Shown piece by piece: positions 42,335 to 51,899 of a stretch of DNA of 64,000 nt (its first letter is position 1; every line of letters starts with the position of its first letter). The position numbers and the translations under genes were made by a program. The notes beneath the pieces were generated by a model. That model was given only the letters and a program-made list of their open reading frames with translations, searched no databases and had not been told where the DNA came from. Source of the DNA: Paenibacillus sp. JZ16. Its GTDB lineage: Bacteria > Bacillota > Bacilli > Paenibacillales > Paenibacillaceae. The stretch spans positions 5,522,001-5,586,000 of the forward strand of contig NZ_CP017659.1 in NCBI RefSeq assembly GCF_015326965.1. Reading direction: 5' to 3'.

Positions 42335-43260
42335 CTAGGATATGTGGTGGTAAAGCATGGTGTGTGGAGGATTGTGGGAGTAAGCAAATGGGTAGTAAGC
42401 AGGTAATTAGTAAGTATGTGTTGCTAAATCATGTTGTCTGGAGTATTGCTGGAATAAGCAAATGGGCAGTAAGCAGGTAATTAGTAAGTAATGTGTTGGT
42501 AAGCATGTTGTCTGGAGTTTTGCGGAAGTAGGCAAATGGGCAGTAAGCGAGTAATTAGTAAGTAATGTGTTGGTAAGCATGGTGTCTGGAGTTTTGCGGA
42601 AGTAGGCAAATGGGCAGTAAGCGAGTAATTAGTAAGTAATGTGTTGGTAAGCATGGTGTCAGAAGTATTGTGGGAGTAGGTTAAATGGGCAGTAAGCAGG
42701 TAATTAGTAAGTAATGTGGTGGTAAAGCATGGTGTCTGGAGTATTGCAGTAGTAGGCAAATGGGTAGTAAGCAAGTAATTAGTTAGTAAGTAATGTGGCG
42801 GTAAAGCATGGGGTCTGGAGTATTGCAGTAGTAGGCAAATGGGCAGTAAGCAGGTAGTTAGTAAGTAATGTGGTGGTAAGCATGTTGTCTGGAGTATTGC
42901 GGGAGTAAGCAAATGGGTAGTAAGCAGGTAATTAGTAAGTAATGTGGTGGTAAAGCATGGTGTCTGGAGTTTTGCGGGAGTAAGCAAGTGGGTAGTAAGC
43001 AGGTAATTAGTAAGTAATGTGGTGGTAAGCATGGTGCCTGGAGGATTGTGGGAGTAAGCAAATGGGTAGTAAGCGCGTAATTAGTAAGTAATGTGGTGGT
43101 AAGCATGTTGTCTGGAGGATTGCAGGAGTAGGCAAATGGGCAGTAAGCGAGTAATTAGTAAGTAATGTGGTGTTAAGCATGGTGTCAGAAGTATTGTGGG
43201 AGTAGGTTAAATGGGAGTAAGCAGGTAATTAGTAAGTAATATGCTGTAAGAATATTCTGT
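42335..43260. repeat. Minisatellite: about 12 tandem units of 74-75 bp
   Basis: The anchor word GTAATTAGTAAG (one copy GTAGTTAGTAAG) starts at 42403, 42477, 42551, 42625, 42700, 42775, 42854, 42928, 43003, 43077, 43151 and 43224. Steps are 73-75 bases, once 79. Each unit also has GGTAAGCATGGTGTCTGGAG, TTGCGGGAGTAAGCAAATGG and GGTAGTAAGCAGG words. Because 74 is not a multiple of three the reading frame shifts in every unit, so it is not a repeat protein. There are no unique spacers, so it is not CRISPR. 74 bp is close to seven helical turns. Confidence 0.92.
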
Positions 43261-43725
43261 GCAGACGTGCAGAGTGAGTAAGCAAGCATGGTCAGTAGGT
43301 AATTAATAAAGCTAGTAAGTACAAAGCCAGCAAAGAAAATCTAGCAAGCTGTAAGCAGTGTGCGCAAAGCAGCATCTAGTACCTGGTGCGTGTAGATAAA
43401 GATGCAACGCATTGGGAGATAGCATATCGCTAGGCCGCTGGGTTCGGTGGTGAAATCGTTACTTGGGGCAAAATGGTGATAAGACACGGATGACCGGTAC
43501 CGGTGGCATCGGTCACCCGTTGGTTTATAAAGGTAAGCCAAGCTGTAAGAGGTCGGAGAGAGGAGAAGCATCAATCATTCCTGTTTAGACTGACGTAAGA
43601 GTTGTTCTCAACTTAGGATCTGAGGAGTCAGCAGCCCCATTCATATTACTGGGGAAGCAAGCGCCATTCGCTTGATTTTTATTCTGTGATTATACTGCCC
43701 CTAAACTCCCACATCCCTTGTAAAA
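43261..43725. other. Gene-free stretch between minisatellite and DoxX copy 2
   Basis: About 465 bases with degenerate GTAAGCA/AGTAAGTA words at its left end and then ordinary sequence. No frame with a good ribosome site and no clear terminator for DoxX copy 2 was found. Confidence 0.45.
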
Positions 43726-44250
43726 TCAGACCGCCTGATTCTGCAGAGAGGAAGGGTCACTGCTGATTTTTGCTTTGCGCGTGAATTTATCTTGGAGGTA
43801 GGGCATGAGCCAGCGGTCGATCCCGATCTTTCCGCTGTTGGCGGCCGAGAGGATGATCAGGAATTCGAGCAGCAGGAGCTGACCGTTGATGCTGATGGCA
43901 CCAGAAAAGAGATACGCAGCGTTCATCACGAGCCCCATCAGCGCAGCGAACACAGTGAATGTGCCGAGAATGAGGCCAAGTCCGACGAGGAATTCGCCCA
44001 GTGGAACGATGACGTTGAACCATTTGACGCCGGGCAGCGCGGCATGCTTCAGGAATACGGCCCACCAATCCTGAACCGCAGGGTGCTCACCCGTGGATTT
44101 GGCGATGGCCCCTTGCATAAATCCGGTCGCATCGAAGCCTCCCGTTAGCTTGCCCCAGCCTGCCGTCAGCCACTTATACCCAACGTACACCCGAATGACC
44201 GTCAGCAGCCACATTGCGATTTTGCTTGATTGCAACCATTGAATAAACAT
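43726..44250 (-). CDS. DoxX-family membrane protein, copy 2
   Basis: 174 residues, four membrane helices, same motifs as copies 1 and 3 (LLTVIRVYVGYKWLTAGWGKLTGG; LPGVKWFNVIVPLGEFLVGLGLILG) but clearly more diverged, with a shorter basic C-terminal tail (LQDKFTRKAKISSDP). ATG 44250 follows GGAGGAG. Its upstream region lacks the GTGA-N6-TCAC boxes of the other two copies and instead has a 15-bp inverted repeat (44294-44400). This suggests a different control signal for the same type of protein. Confidence 0.9.
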   Translation of the reverse strand: MFIQWLQSSKIAMWLLTVIRVYVGYKWLTAGWGKLTGGFDATGFMQGAIAKSTGEHPAVQDWWAVFLKHAALPGVKWFNVIVPLGEFLVGLGLILGTFTVFAALMGLVMNAAYLFSGAISINGQLLLLEFLIILSAANSGKIGIDRWLMPYLQDKFTRKAKISSDPSSLQNQAV

Positions 44251-44293
44251 CAGCACCACTCCTCCAATGAATAATCATTCTCTTTTTTGTTTT

Positions 44294-44400
44294 CAGATTT
44301 TTGCAAATTTGAAATTCGTAATCACGGCGGAAGCTGAAAAAACAGCAACGATCTATATAATGTCGCATCATAACAAATTATTCATATTTGCAAAAATCTG
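44294..44400 (-). promoter_or_regulatory. 15-bp inverted repeat before DoxX copy 2
   Basis: CAGATTTTTGCAAAT (44294-44308) and its perfect complement ATTTGCAAAAATCTG (44386-44400) are 77 bases apart, flanking the likely promoter. They could be paired operators for one regulator or the ends of a large hairpin. Confidence 0.55.
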
Positions 44401-44455
44401 TATTTAAATACAGTATTCGCATAGGCTGCGATTTGGCATAGGTTCTTGGCACGAA

Positions 44456-44495
44456 AAAAAGACGATGGAGAACCGGAATTCTCCAACGTCTTTTT
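44456..44495 (-). terminator. Terminator of DoxX copy 3
   Basis: 17-base arms (AAAAAGACGATGGAGAA / TTCTCCAACGTCTTTTT, one mismatch) with A and T runs on both sides, just after the stop of copy 3. Confidence 0.85.
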
Positions 44496-44510
44496 ATGGT
44501 TGTTATAAGG

Positions 44511-45050
44511 TTAAGCTGTGCGCTTTTTCAGATGAGTTGTCGGTGCTTTGGGTTCATGATCACGGTGGGTCATTCTATTCCACAGGCCGCGAAGGTAAGG
44601 GAGAACCCAACGGTCAAGACCGATTTTACCGGCGTTGGCCGCAGCGACGATGATCAGCACTTCAAGCAGTAACATTTGGGCGTTGGTGCTCACGGTACCC
44701 GAGAAGAGGAACGCGGCATTCATGACCAGTCCCATCAGGGCGGCGAAGGTGGTGAAGGTACCGAGAATGAGTCCGAGACCTACCAGGAACTCACCGAGCG
44801 GGATGATGAAGTTGAAGAGCTTCACGCCCGGCAGTGCCGCATGCTCCAGGAACGCTGCCCACCAGCCTTGGACGGCAGGGTGATCGCCGGTTGCATTGGC
44901 AATCGCGCCTTGGAGGAACCCACCAGCGTCAAATCCGACGCCTGTCAATTTGCCCCAACCTGCTGTCAGCCATTCATAACCGATATAAACCCGGATGAAG
45001 GTCAGCAGCCACATTGCAACTTTGTTCGTTCTCAGCCAATGGTTAAACAT
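44511..45050 (-). CDS. DoxX-family membrane protein, copy 3
   Basis: 179 residues, four membrane helices. It differs from copy 1 at only a few positions and in the last 20 residues, even sharing the ribosome region AAGGAGTGGTTTATATG, so it is a recent duplicate. ATG 45050 is chosen for the same reason as in copy 1. Two GTGA-N6-TCAC boxes lie upstream. A LysR gene follows on the same strand further upstream, and a quinone oxidoreductase is divergent from that, which fits a quinone or redox stress context. Confidence 0.9.
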   Translation of the reverse strand: MFNHWLRTNKVAMWLLTFIRVYIGYEWLTAGWGKLTGVGFDAGGFLQGAIANATGDHPAVQGWWAAFLEHAALPGVKLFNFIIPLGEFLVGLGLILGTFTTFAALMGLVMNAAFLFSGTVSTNAQMLLLEVLIIVAAANAGKIGLDRWVLPYLRGLWNRMTHRDHEPKAPTTHLKKRTA

Positions 45051-45174
45051 ATAAACCACTCCTTATATGAGTTTTGATTTTTGGGATTAACGGGTTATAA
45101 CGTTGTTTCTGATGCGATGTTGTCGATTCTTGTTGCCTTGGGAAGTGATCACCTTCTCTATGTCTTTATTATAA

Positions 45175-45209
45175 GTGAAAATATTCACATTACACGTGAT
45201 AAATATCAC
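45175..45209 (-). promoter_or_regulatory. Two GTGA-N6-TCAC boxes before DoxX copy 3
   Basis: GTGAAAATATTCAC (45175-45188) and GTGATAAATATCAC (45196-45209), both perfect half-site pairs, 21 bases centre to centre (two helical turns). Same type as before copy 1. Confidence 0.65.
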
Positions 45210-45339
45210 AAAGTTGTGAACGTTCAATCGAATCCTCCCACTGACTAGATTACTCAATCGTTTTCGTTTTCAGGAGTGCAGGGATTCTCACGCTGTGGTC
45301 ATTCGATCCGATGTGCCCGTTTTGAGGGTCAAACTTCAA

Positions 45340-46194
45340 TCATTTTTGATGCTCCGGCTCCAGAAAAGCTCGAAGGGCGCTGCTCAGCGGCACGTCGCGG
45401 TGATAGATAAAATACACCACGACCTCGCGGTAGGACTCCGGCAGTGTCATGGCTGCAATGTTTTTCTCGTTGGAAAGCGAAACGGCATTGGACCTCGGGA
45501 GAAGCGCTACGCCGAGACCCGAAGCAACCCCGCCTAACACGGCTTCGAGCGAACCGAACTCTATGATTTGCGGATGTTGAACGCCAGCCTCGGCCAGCAG
45601 GCGCTCCACTCTGGATCGGTGGGTGCAGCCTGTCGACAAAATAAGCATCGGCTTCTGCAGCTGCTCCTGCTGGCTTGCCGCTCCGGCTTCGGAGATGAGC
45701 ACCAGTTCCTCATTATACGAAGGGATCTGTTTCAGCAGAGGATGCGTCAAAGGTCCGTACACGAAAGCGCCGTCCAGTTCGCGGTCCAGCACTTGCTGCA
45801 TCAGCACGCTGGAGTTGCCCGTGGTGAGGGACAGGCTGACCTCGGGGTGACGGGCGTAATAGTCGGCCAGGCGTCCTGGCAGATATGCAGCGGCGGTGGA
45901 TTCAATCGCACCGATTCGTAGCGGTCCCCGCGGCGTATCCTCTGCCTGTACGGATTTCTCCGCTTCATCTAGCAAATTTAAAATTTGACGCGTGTATCCA
46001 AGCAGGCGCTCGCCGGCCGGGGTCAGTTCCATCCCTCGATTGCTTCGGATAAACAGGGCCGTCTGGAGCCTGTCCTCCAGCTGGCGGATCCGGCCCGTGA
46101 CGTTGGAGGGAACATACTGCAGGCGTTGGGCCGCCCGCGTAATGCTGCCTTCCTCCGCTACTGCTCGGAATATCCGTAAATCTCCGCTTTCCAT
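45340..46194 (-). CDS. LysR-family transcriptional regulator
   Basis: 284 residues. The helix-turn-helix is LRIFRAVAEEGSITRAAQRLQYVPSNVTGRIRQLEDRLQ (about residues 5-43), followed by FIRSNRGMELTPAGERLL. The effector-binding domain starts near residue 90 (GPLRIGAIESTAA). ATG 46194 is preceded by GAAGGTGAG; the earlier start at 46239 has none. It resembles the other LysR protein at 29164 (same EEGS...SNVT pattern). It is divergent from a quinone oxidoreductase gene and is the likely regulator of it. Confidence 0.9.
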   Translation of the reverse strand: MESGDLRIFRAVAEEGSITRAAQRLQYVPSNVTGRIRQLEDRLQTALFIRSNRGMELTPAGERLLGYTRQILNLLDEAEKSVQAEDTPRGPLRIGAIESTAAAYLPGRLADYYARHPEVSLSLTTGNSSVLMQQVLDRELDGAFVYGPLTHPLLKQIPSYNEELVLISEAGAASQQEQLQKPMLILSTGCTHRSRVERLLAEAGVQHPQIIEFGSLEAVLGGVASGLGVALLPRSNAVSLSNEKNIAAMTLPESYREVVVYFIYHRDVPLSSALRAFLEPEHQK

Positions 46195-46325
46195 TAGTCT
46201 CACCTTCCTGACTTCATTCTGACTGAATGCCATATTCATTACTACTCATTTTACATGCTCCGAGGCGAACTATACAATTGAACCTAACATGGCCTACACA
46301 AGCCGGAAGAAGGGGAGAGATTCAT

Positions 46326-47315
46326 GTGAAAGCAGCCATTCATCACGGCCGGAGCGGTCTGGACGGACTTCGGGTCGGCAATATGGAATCGAAACAACCG
46401 GGTCCCGGTGAGATCCGGGTCCGTTTAAAGACGGCCGGACTCAATCACCGCGATCTGTTTCTGATGAAGGGACGTCATGCGGCGGATGCACCGCTCATTC
46501 TTGGCTCAGACGGAGCAGGCATCATTGATGCCGTGGGTGAAGGAGTGGGGGGTCTGACAGCCGGCACGGAAGTCATCATCCATCCGACGATCGGTTGGGA
46601 TAACACCGAAGAGGTCCCGGTGGTGCCGCAGATCCTGGGCGGACCCACGGACGGTACGTTTGCTGAAACGGTCGTCATTCCAGCGGACAATGCCTTCAGA
46701 AAGCCGACATACCTGACATGGGAGGAAGCGGGAGTACTGTCTTTATCCGCGCTAACGGCCTACCGTGCGCTGTTTACGAGGGCGCATATCAAACCTGGCG
46801 AGCATGTGCTTATACCAGGTATAGGAGGCGGGGTTGCAACCTACGCCATGCTCATGGCCCAGACTGCGGGGGCTGTCGTCAGCGTCACTTCCCGAAGCCA
46901 AGCCAAGCTCGAAGAAGCGCGGCGCTATTCTGTGCATAGGGCTTTTTCGAGCAGCGGGGATTGGAACAAAGAGCTGCAAGGGGAGAAGGTGGACGTGATT
47001 CTGGATAGTATCGGTCCGGCTACCTTTCCCCAATACTTGGAAGTGATCAAGCCGAATGGGCGGATCGTCAGCTTTGGGGCCAGCTCCGGCGACGCGGTCG
47101 AGGTTCCGCTGAGAGCTTTATTTTTTCCGCAGCTGTCCTGGATCGGTACGTCGATGGGGAGCCGCGAGGAGTTTGGAGAGATGCTTCGGTTCATGGAGGA
47201 GCACACCATTGCGCCCCTGATCGACCGGATGTACCCGCTGGATGAGATTCTGGATGCGTTCCGGCGGATGACGGCGGGCGAGCAGTTTGGCAATATTGGT
47301 TTGCGGATCGGATGA
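46326..47315 (+). CDS. Zinc-independent quinone oxidoreductase / MDR-family alcohol dehydrogenase
   Basis: 329 residues from GTG 46326 (site AAGGGGAGAG). The GroES-like half contains [15 protein letters not shown] and [16 protein letters not shown]; the Rossmann half has [22 protein letters not shown] with the glycine loop, and [13 protein letters not shown] for NADP. The Cys/His ligands of the structural zinc lobe are absent. The pattern is close to Bacillus YogA. It probably reduces quinones or enones with NADPH. An in-frame extension to 46227 lies over the promoter of the divergent LysR gene and is not used. It ends at the terminator at 47376. Confidence 0.88.
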   Translation: MKAAIHHGRSGLDGLRVGNMESKQPGPGEIRVRLKTAGLNHRDLFLMKGRHAADAPLILGSDGAGIIDAVGEGVGGLTAGTEVIIHPTIGWDNTEEVPVVPQILGGPTDGTFAETVVIPADNAFRKPTYLTWEEAGVLSLSALTAYRALFTRAHIKPGEHVLIPGIGGGVATYAMLMAQTAGAVVSVTSRSQAKLEEARRYSVHRAFSSSGDWNKELQGEKVDVILDSIGPATFPQYLEVIKPNGRIVSFGASSGDAVEVPLRALFFPQLSWIGTSMGSREEFGEMLRFMEEHTIAPLIDRMYPLDEILDAFRRMTAGEQFGNIGLRIG

Positions 47316-47375
47316 CCATCGGCATCTCGTTTCCCTTCGGAAACTTCTGCGTCTAAATAAATGCATGGAAGCAGG

Positions 47376-47431
47376 AAGTCTCTTAAAGGCATACACACTA
47401 TACGTATGCCTTCTAAGAGACTTTTTTATGT
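47376..47431 (+). terminator. Terminator of the quinone oxidoreductase gene
   Basis: Long stem AAGTCTCTTAAAGGCATAC / GTATGCCTTCTAAGAGACTT (near-perfect, 8-base loop) followed by a T run. Confidence 0.9.
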
Positions 47432-47643
47432 CACAAACCGGGTCGTTAAGAACCTCACCATGGTTTGAGTTGGAACTGCTGCCAAGGTTATTCATGAAAG
47501 GATTGGATCCCTTCTATATACAGACAAAGCACGGATTTTGTGATTAAATGTAAACTAAAGTTGATTGTCGGTTGGAAATTTTGGGGAAATTGGTTGGAAA
47601 TTTAGGGTAATAAGTAATGGGAGCGTTCATAGGGGGAAACCAT

Positions 47644-48777
47644 ATGTTTAGCAAAGGGTCTTTGTCTTTTCAAAAATTCGCGTGGAGGACAAGCTTAATG
47701 TCGATGGCGACAGTTCTTATGCTGTCGGGCTGCGGCGGAGATAAACAGCAGGCGGAGCCTGCTCCGGCACCGGTGGTGGAGGCTCCGATCGAGCAGCCGG
47801 TAGAAGCGCCTCAAGAGGAAACGTCCTCTCCATATAAGGCACCGCTGACAGGAATGCCGTTAGAAGCGTCACTGACGCAGCGGCCGCTGGCCGTTATGAT
47901 CAATAACGCACCGGCGGCAAGGCCGCAGTCGGGTCTGGGACAAGCGGATATGGTGTATGAAGTGCTGGCGGAAGGAGGGATCACGCGACTGATCGGCATT
48001 TTCCAAAGCCAGAGCGGCATTGAGAAGATCGGGCCGATTCGCAGCATTCGTCCTTATCTCATCAATCTTGGCGAGAGCTACGGCGGCGTTCTGGTCCACG
48101 CGGGCGGCAGCCCTGAAGCTTATAGCATCATCCAAAAGCAAGGCAAGCAGGATATGGACGAGATCGGAAATGCCGGCTCCTTCTTCTGGAGAGACAAGGA
48201 ACGCAAAGCGCCGCATAATCTGTATTCCAGCGACGAGAAGCTTCGTGAAGGAGCGGCCAAGCTTAATTATGGCAACGACGTGAAGGTGCCGCAATATTCG
48301 TTCTATTCGGAGCCGACGGCAGCAAGCGGCGAAGGTGCAGAAGGAACGGCGCCTGTGGAGGTTATTTCCGGTGAACCCGGGGAGAAGGTAGAAATCAAAT
48401 TTTTACTAGACAGTTATGTGGTGGCTTATCAGTATGACGGTTCGTCCAATACGTACAAACGGTGGGTCAATGGATCGCCGCATGTGGATCTTAACGATAA
48501 TGTCCAGCTTGAAGCCGCGAATGTCATCGTGCTGGGGGCGGATCATAAGGTGCTGGATGATGTGGGCCGGCTTGCCGTGAATGTGGAAGCGGGCGGGAAA
48601 GCGATGCTGTTCCAGCGCGGAGAGGTCATCGAGGGGCAGTGGGTACGCGCAGCGGGCGATGCGATCCGTTTTGTGAAGGACGGCAAGGAAGTGCCATTGG
48701 TGCCGGGAACGACGTATTTCAACATTGTGCCGAATTCGCCTTCATTTGAAAGCCATGTGACCATTACGAATCCTTGA
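47644..48777 (+). CDS. yerB: DUF3048-domain lipoprotein, YerB-like
   Basis: 377 residues. The signal peptide has the lipobox MLSGC (about residues 24-28), then a Pro/Glu/Ala linker. DUF3048 follows: APLTGMPLEASLTQRPLAVMINNAPAARPQSGLGQADMVYEVLAEGGITRLIGIFQ, with KIGPIRSIRPYLINL. The C-terminal half (from about residue 245) is the partner DUF3048_C domain. The protein sits on the outside of the membrane; its function is not known. ATG 47644 follows AGGGGGAA. In Bacillus subtilis yerB, yerC, yerQ (dgkB) and yefA (rlmCD) lie in one region, and the same genes occur here within 10 kb. Confidence 0.88.
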   Translation: MFSKGSLSFQKFAWRTSLMSMATVLMLSGCGGDKQQAEPAPAPVVEAPIEQPVEAPQEETSSPYKAPLTGMPLEASLTQRPLAVMINNAPAARPQSGLGQADMVYEVLAEGGITRLIGIFQSQSGIEKIGPIRSIRPYLINLGESYGGVLVHAGGSPEAYSIIQKQGKQDMDEIGNAGSFFWRDKERKAPHNLYSSDEKLREGAAKLNYGNDVKVPQYSFYSEPTAASGEGAEGTAPVEVISGEPGEKVEIKFLLDSYVVAYQYDGSSNTYKRWVNGSPHVDLNDNVQLEAANVIVLGADHKVLDDVGRLAVNVEAGGKAMLFQRGEVIEGQWVRAAGDAIRFVKDGKEVPLVPGTTYFNIVPNSPSFESHVTITNP

Positions 48778-49007
48778 TGTACAAGAGGTGGATGTTGGAT
48801 GCATATCGGGATAATTTGCACGCAGACGGAGATGTTAATAGGCAAGGGAAATGAAGCGATATCCATGCATCTTCTATTTTGTTAGTTCCTTACATTTTTG
48901 AGTGTTACTTTTCTATACACACCCTGCCATGGATGTGATAAGATAGTCAAGGTTGTCTATCTTATAAGGGCGTTCGCGGCAATTTATCGAAAAAAGGGGT
49001 TAAGAGT

Positions 49008-49622
49008 ATGAAATTGAAGAAGAAGGATATATTCTTCCAAACGTTGGAGAATATGGCCGATACGGTGGTACAAGCCGCAGATTATTTTTCGCAGCACGTT
49101 TCCAATCTTCAAGATGTGCTTGAATTTGCCAATGAAATGAAAAAATACGAGTCCCAGTGTGATACCTATACGCATACCATCATCACTGAGCTCAACAAAA
49201 CGTTTATCACGCCAATCGAACGCGACGATATTATGGACCTGACAACCAGCATGGACGATGTGATGGACGGATTGGAAGCAACGGCATCCCGTTTCTATAT
49301 GTACAATTTGGGGAAACCTGACGAGTACATGGTACAGTTTGCCGAAATTTTGCGTCAATCGGCTTACGAAATTCAGAAGGCCATTCATTTGCTCTCTCAG
49401 AAAAAACTTCTGGCCATTCGTGAGTACACGATCCGCTTGAACGATCTGGAGAACCAAGGCGACGAGCTGCTGCGCATCTGTATCAAGGATCTGTTCGCCA
49501 CCGTCTCTGACCCGATTCTGCTGATCAAGAAAAAAGAGATTTACGAACGTCTTGAAACGACCACGGACACCTGCGAAGACGTGGCAAATATGCTGGAATC
49601 CATCATTATGCGCAACTCGTAA
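49008..49622 (+). CDS. DUF47 (PhoU-like) accessory protein of the Pit transporter
   Basis: 204 residues, all-helical. It has the repeated acidic metal-site pattern of PhoU/DUF47 proteins: FANEMKKYESQCDTYTHTIITELNKTFITPIERDDIMDL with E/D-x3-D spacing and LDDVMDGLEA-like TSMDDVMDGLEA, and again in RLNDLENQGDELLR. It matches Bacillus YkaA. These proteins accompany Pit transporters and are thought to regulate them. The Pit gene starts 15 bases downstream, so they are one operon. The upstream 230 bases must hold the promoter. Confidence 0.93.
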   Translation: MKLKKKDIFFQTLENMADTVVQAADYFSQHVSNLQDVLEFANEMKKYESQCDTYTHTIITELNKTFITPIERDDIMDLTTSMDDVMDGLEATASRFYMYNLGKPDEYMVQFAEILRQSAYEIQKAIHLLSQKKLLAIREYTIRLNDLENQGDELLRICIKDLFATVSDPILLIKKKEIYERLETTTDTCEDVANMLESIIMRNS

Positions 49623-49637
49623 GGGAGTCTTTGAACA

Positions 49638-50627
49638 ATGGATACAACGATGTTAGTATTAGTAATTGTTGTTTTTTTGGCGCTTGCATTTGACTTCATC
49701 AACGGGTTTCACGATACGGCGAATGCTATCGCAACGTCGGTTTCGACCCGGGCCCTGAAGCCGCGGGTAGCCATACTGCTTGCAGCGAGCATGAACTTCG
49801 TCGGCGCGATGATGTTCACAGGGGTTGCCAAAACCATCGGCGGAAGCGTCGCCGATCCGACCAAGCTGGATAACGGGATCGAGGTAGTTATTGCAACATT
49901 GCTTGCAGCCATCATCTGGAACCTGGTTACCTGGTGGTTCGGATTGCCTTCATCTTCTTCCCATGCTCTGATCGGGGCATTGGCCGGTGCGGTATTTGTC
50001 GGCGCGGGAAGCGACATGCTGAATTATGGCGGATTTAAGGATATCGTATTAGCGCTGATTCTGTCGCCTATCCTTGCGTTTGTGATCGGTTATGTGGTTA
50101 TGCAGCTGCTGAAGTTCATCTTTGCCAAGCGCAGTCCGCATACGGTGAATAAAGGCTTCCGCACGATGCAGATCTTTACGGCAGCACTGCAATCCTTCAC
50201 GCACGGTACCAACGATGCACAGAAGGCGATGGGGATTATCACTTTTGCTCTGGTTACCTCCGGTCAATTGACAGAGATGGAAGTTCCGCTCTGGGTTAAA
50301 ATTTCGGCAGCGACAGCGATGGCGCTCGGAACCTCGGTGGGCGGCTGGAAGATCATCAAAACCATGGGTACGAAAATTTTCAAAATCGAGCCGATCAACG
50401 GCTTCGCAGCGGATTTCTCGGCTGCATCCGTCATCTTCTCGGCTACGCTGCTTCACTTGCCAATCAGTACGACGCATGCCATAACGTCGGCGATTCTCGG
50501 CGTAGGCTCAGCGAAACGCTTCTCCGCCGTGAAATGGTCCCTGGCAGGCCGCATCGTAGTGACCTGGTTTATTACGATTCCGATTACGGCTGTACTGGCA
50601 GGAGTCATCTTTAAAATTCTTTTCTAA
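49638..50627 (+). CDS. pit: Low-affinity inorganic phosphate transporter (PiT family)
   Basis: 329 residues, about ten membrane helices. The two inverted PiT signatures are present: DFINGFHDTANAIATSVSTRAL near the start (GFHDTANAIAT) and LQSFTHGTNDAQKAMGIITFAL in the second half. PSSSSHALIGALAG and PISTTHAITSAILGVG are the paired SS/TH loops. It imports metal-phosphate with protons. Co-transcribed with the DUF47 gene and ended by the terminator at 50664. Confidence 0.96.
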   Translation: MDTTMLVLVIVVFLALAFDFINGFHDTANAIATSVSTRALKPRVAILLAASMNFVGAMMFTGVAKTIGGSVADPTKLDNGIEVVIATLLAAIIWNLVTWWFGLPSSSSHALIGALAGAVFVGAGSDMLNYGGFKDIVLALILSPILAFVIGYVVMQLLKFIFAKRSPHTVNKGFRTMQIFTAALQSFTHGTNDAQKAMGIITFALVTSGQLTEMEVPLWVKISAATAMALGTSVGGWKIIKTMGTKIFKIEPINGFAADFSAASVIFSATLLHLPISTTHAITSAILGVGSAKRFSAVKWSLAGRIVVTWFITIPITAVLAGVIFKILF

Positions 50628-50663
50628 AAACGTAATTACACATAGATCATGGATAGTTGTGGG

Positions 50664-50691
50664 GCCAATCAGGAATCGATTGGCTTTTTTT
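50664..50691 (+). terminator. Terminator of the DUF47-pit operon
   Basis: GCCAATC, 7 bases and GATTGGC followed by a run of T. Confidence 0.85.
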
Positions 50692-50729
50692 ATTGAACGA
50701 AACCGAAGGTGCTGGAAGGAGAGCTTATC

Positions 50730-51686
50730 ATGATTCGCACGTTAGCCATTACCCCAAGCTATGAAGCGGTAATCGGACTTCCACTCGAAGAGATTCGAAT
50801 GGAGGACTATACCTGGATCTGGGTCGATTTCAGTGAGCCGACGCCGGAGGAGGCGCGGATGCTGGATAGCTATTTTCATTTTCACCCGCTGGCGGTGGAG
50901 GATTGCATGCACATCCTGCAGCGGCCGAAGCTGGATTATTACGAACAGATGCAGTTCTTAGTCTTACATGCCCTACAGCCGGATACGCTGGGTGTCGTCG
51001 AGGTGGATCTATTTCTAGCACCTTCGTATATTGTATCTTTTCACGAGAAAGCCATGCGCGAAATGGATGAAGCTTGGGACCGCGTGCTCTCGGTCGCCGG
51101 CAAGGGACCGCTGGGTCAAGACGGCCCAAGCTTCACGGCCTATACGATCATGGATAAGCTGGTGGATCAGTACTTTCCAAGCTTGTTTGCCATCGAGGAT
51201 GAGCTGGCCGAGCTGGAAAGCCATGGGGAGAAGGATTCGGTCGAGGATCTAATGAATCAGGTGTTTGCGCTTCGTTCCAGACTGCTTCGCCTGCGGCGGA
51301 CGGTCGTGCCGATGCGGGATCTGCTGTACCGGATCGTGAATTCGCAGCATTTGCAGCACCACGCGCACCATGCTTATTTTTCCGACATTTATGACCATCT
51401 GCTGAAGCTGGCGGACATGATCGAAGCCGACCGCGAGATGACGGCGGACCTTCGGGACAGCTACATATCGGTGAATTCGAACCGGATGAACACCATCATG
51501 AAGACACTGACGGTCATCACGACCATCTTCATGCCGCTTACCTTGATTGCCGGGATTTACGGGATGAATTTCGAGAACATGCCGGAGCTGGAGTGGCATT
51601 ATGGATACTTCTTCGTGCTCCTTCTCATGTTCGTGCTTGGCGGGGGCATGGTGTTGTGGTTTATGCGCAGAGGCTGGTTTAAATAG
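50730..51686 (+). CDS. corA: CorA-family magnesium/cobalt transporter
   Basis: 318 residues from ATG 50730 (site GGAAGGAGAG). The N-terminal 250 residues form the cytoplasmic funnel, including LAVEDCMHILQRPKLDYYEQ. Two C-terminal helices follow, the first ending with the selectivity motif YGMNFENMPELEW (GMN with the MPEL loop). The protein ends with the basic tail MRRGWFK. Pentamers carry Mg2+ inward. Monocistronic. Confidence 0.95.
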   Translation: MIRTLAITPSYEAVIGLPLEEIRMEDYTWIWVDFSEPTPEEARMLDSYFHFHPLAVEDCMHILQRPKLDYYEQMQFLVLHALQPDTLGVVEVDLFLAPSYIVSFHEKAMREMDEAWDRVLSVAGKGPLGQDGPSFTAYTIMDKLVDQYFPSLFAIEDELAELESHGEKDSVEDLMNQVFALRSRLLRLRRTVVPMRDLLYRIVNSQHLQHHAHHAYFSDIYDHLLKLADMIEADREMTADLRDSYISVNSNRMNTIMKTLTVITTIFMPLTLIAGIYGMNFENMPELEWHYGYFFVLLLMFVLGGGMVLWFMRRGWFK

Positions 51687-51714
51687 AGAGGTTCATTGTT
51701 GAGTATAGGTCAAC

Positions 51715-51810
51715 GTGAAAATTGATGATGCGATTCGTAAGGTAGAGGATGCCAGCCGGGAGTATTTGTCGGCCCAAGTCCCTGCCATGCGGTTACCTAT
51801 AATGAGGTAA
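51715..51810 (+). CDS. Possible 31-residue peptide
   Basis: A GTG-started frame with protein-like composition (KIDDAIRKVEDASREYL then SAQVPAMRLPIM), a single amphipathic helix. Its ribosome site (AGG only) is weak, so it may be a remnant of a longer gene. Unknown. Confidence 0.25.
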   Translation: MKIDDAIRKVEDASREYLSAQVPAMRLPIMR

Positions 51811-51899
51811 GGTTGTCCTGCATCATAAGGCGAATGCTAAATAACTGTCGTTTCTTGTTCCTTCGTAAGGGGTAAAGGCTTGCAGAGGAGGGACTGCAT

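Noticed and set aside
42481-43032. Long minus-strand frame with Leu/Thr-rich repeats (183 codons), and a similar one at 42858-43106
   Set aside because: It is a translation of the 74-bp minisatellite. The reading phase changes in each unit and there is no ribosome site, so it is chance openness in a repeat.
42335-43260. CRISPR array
   Set aside because: The whole 74-bp unit is repeated with no unique spacers and no cas gene is near.
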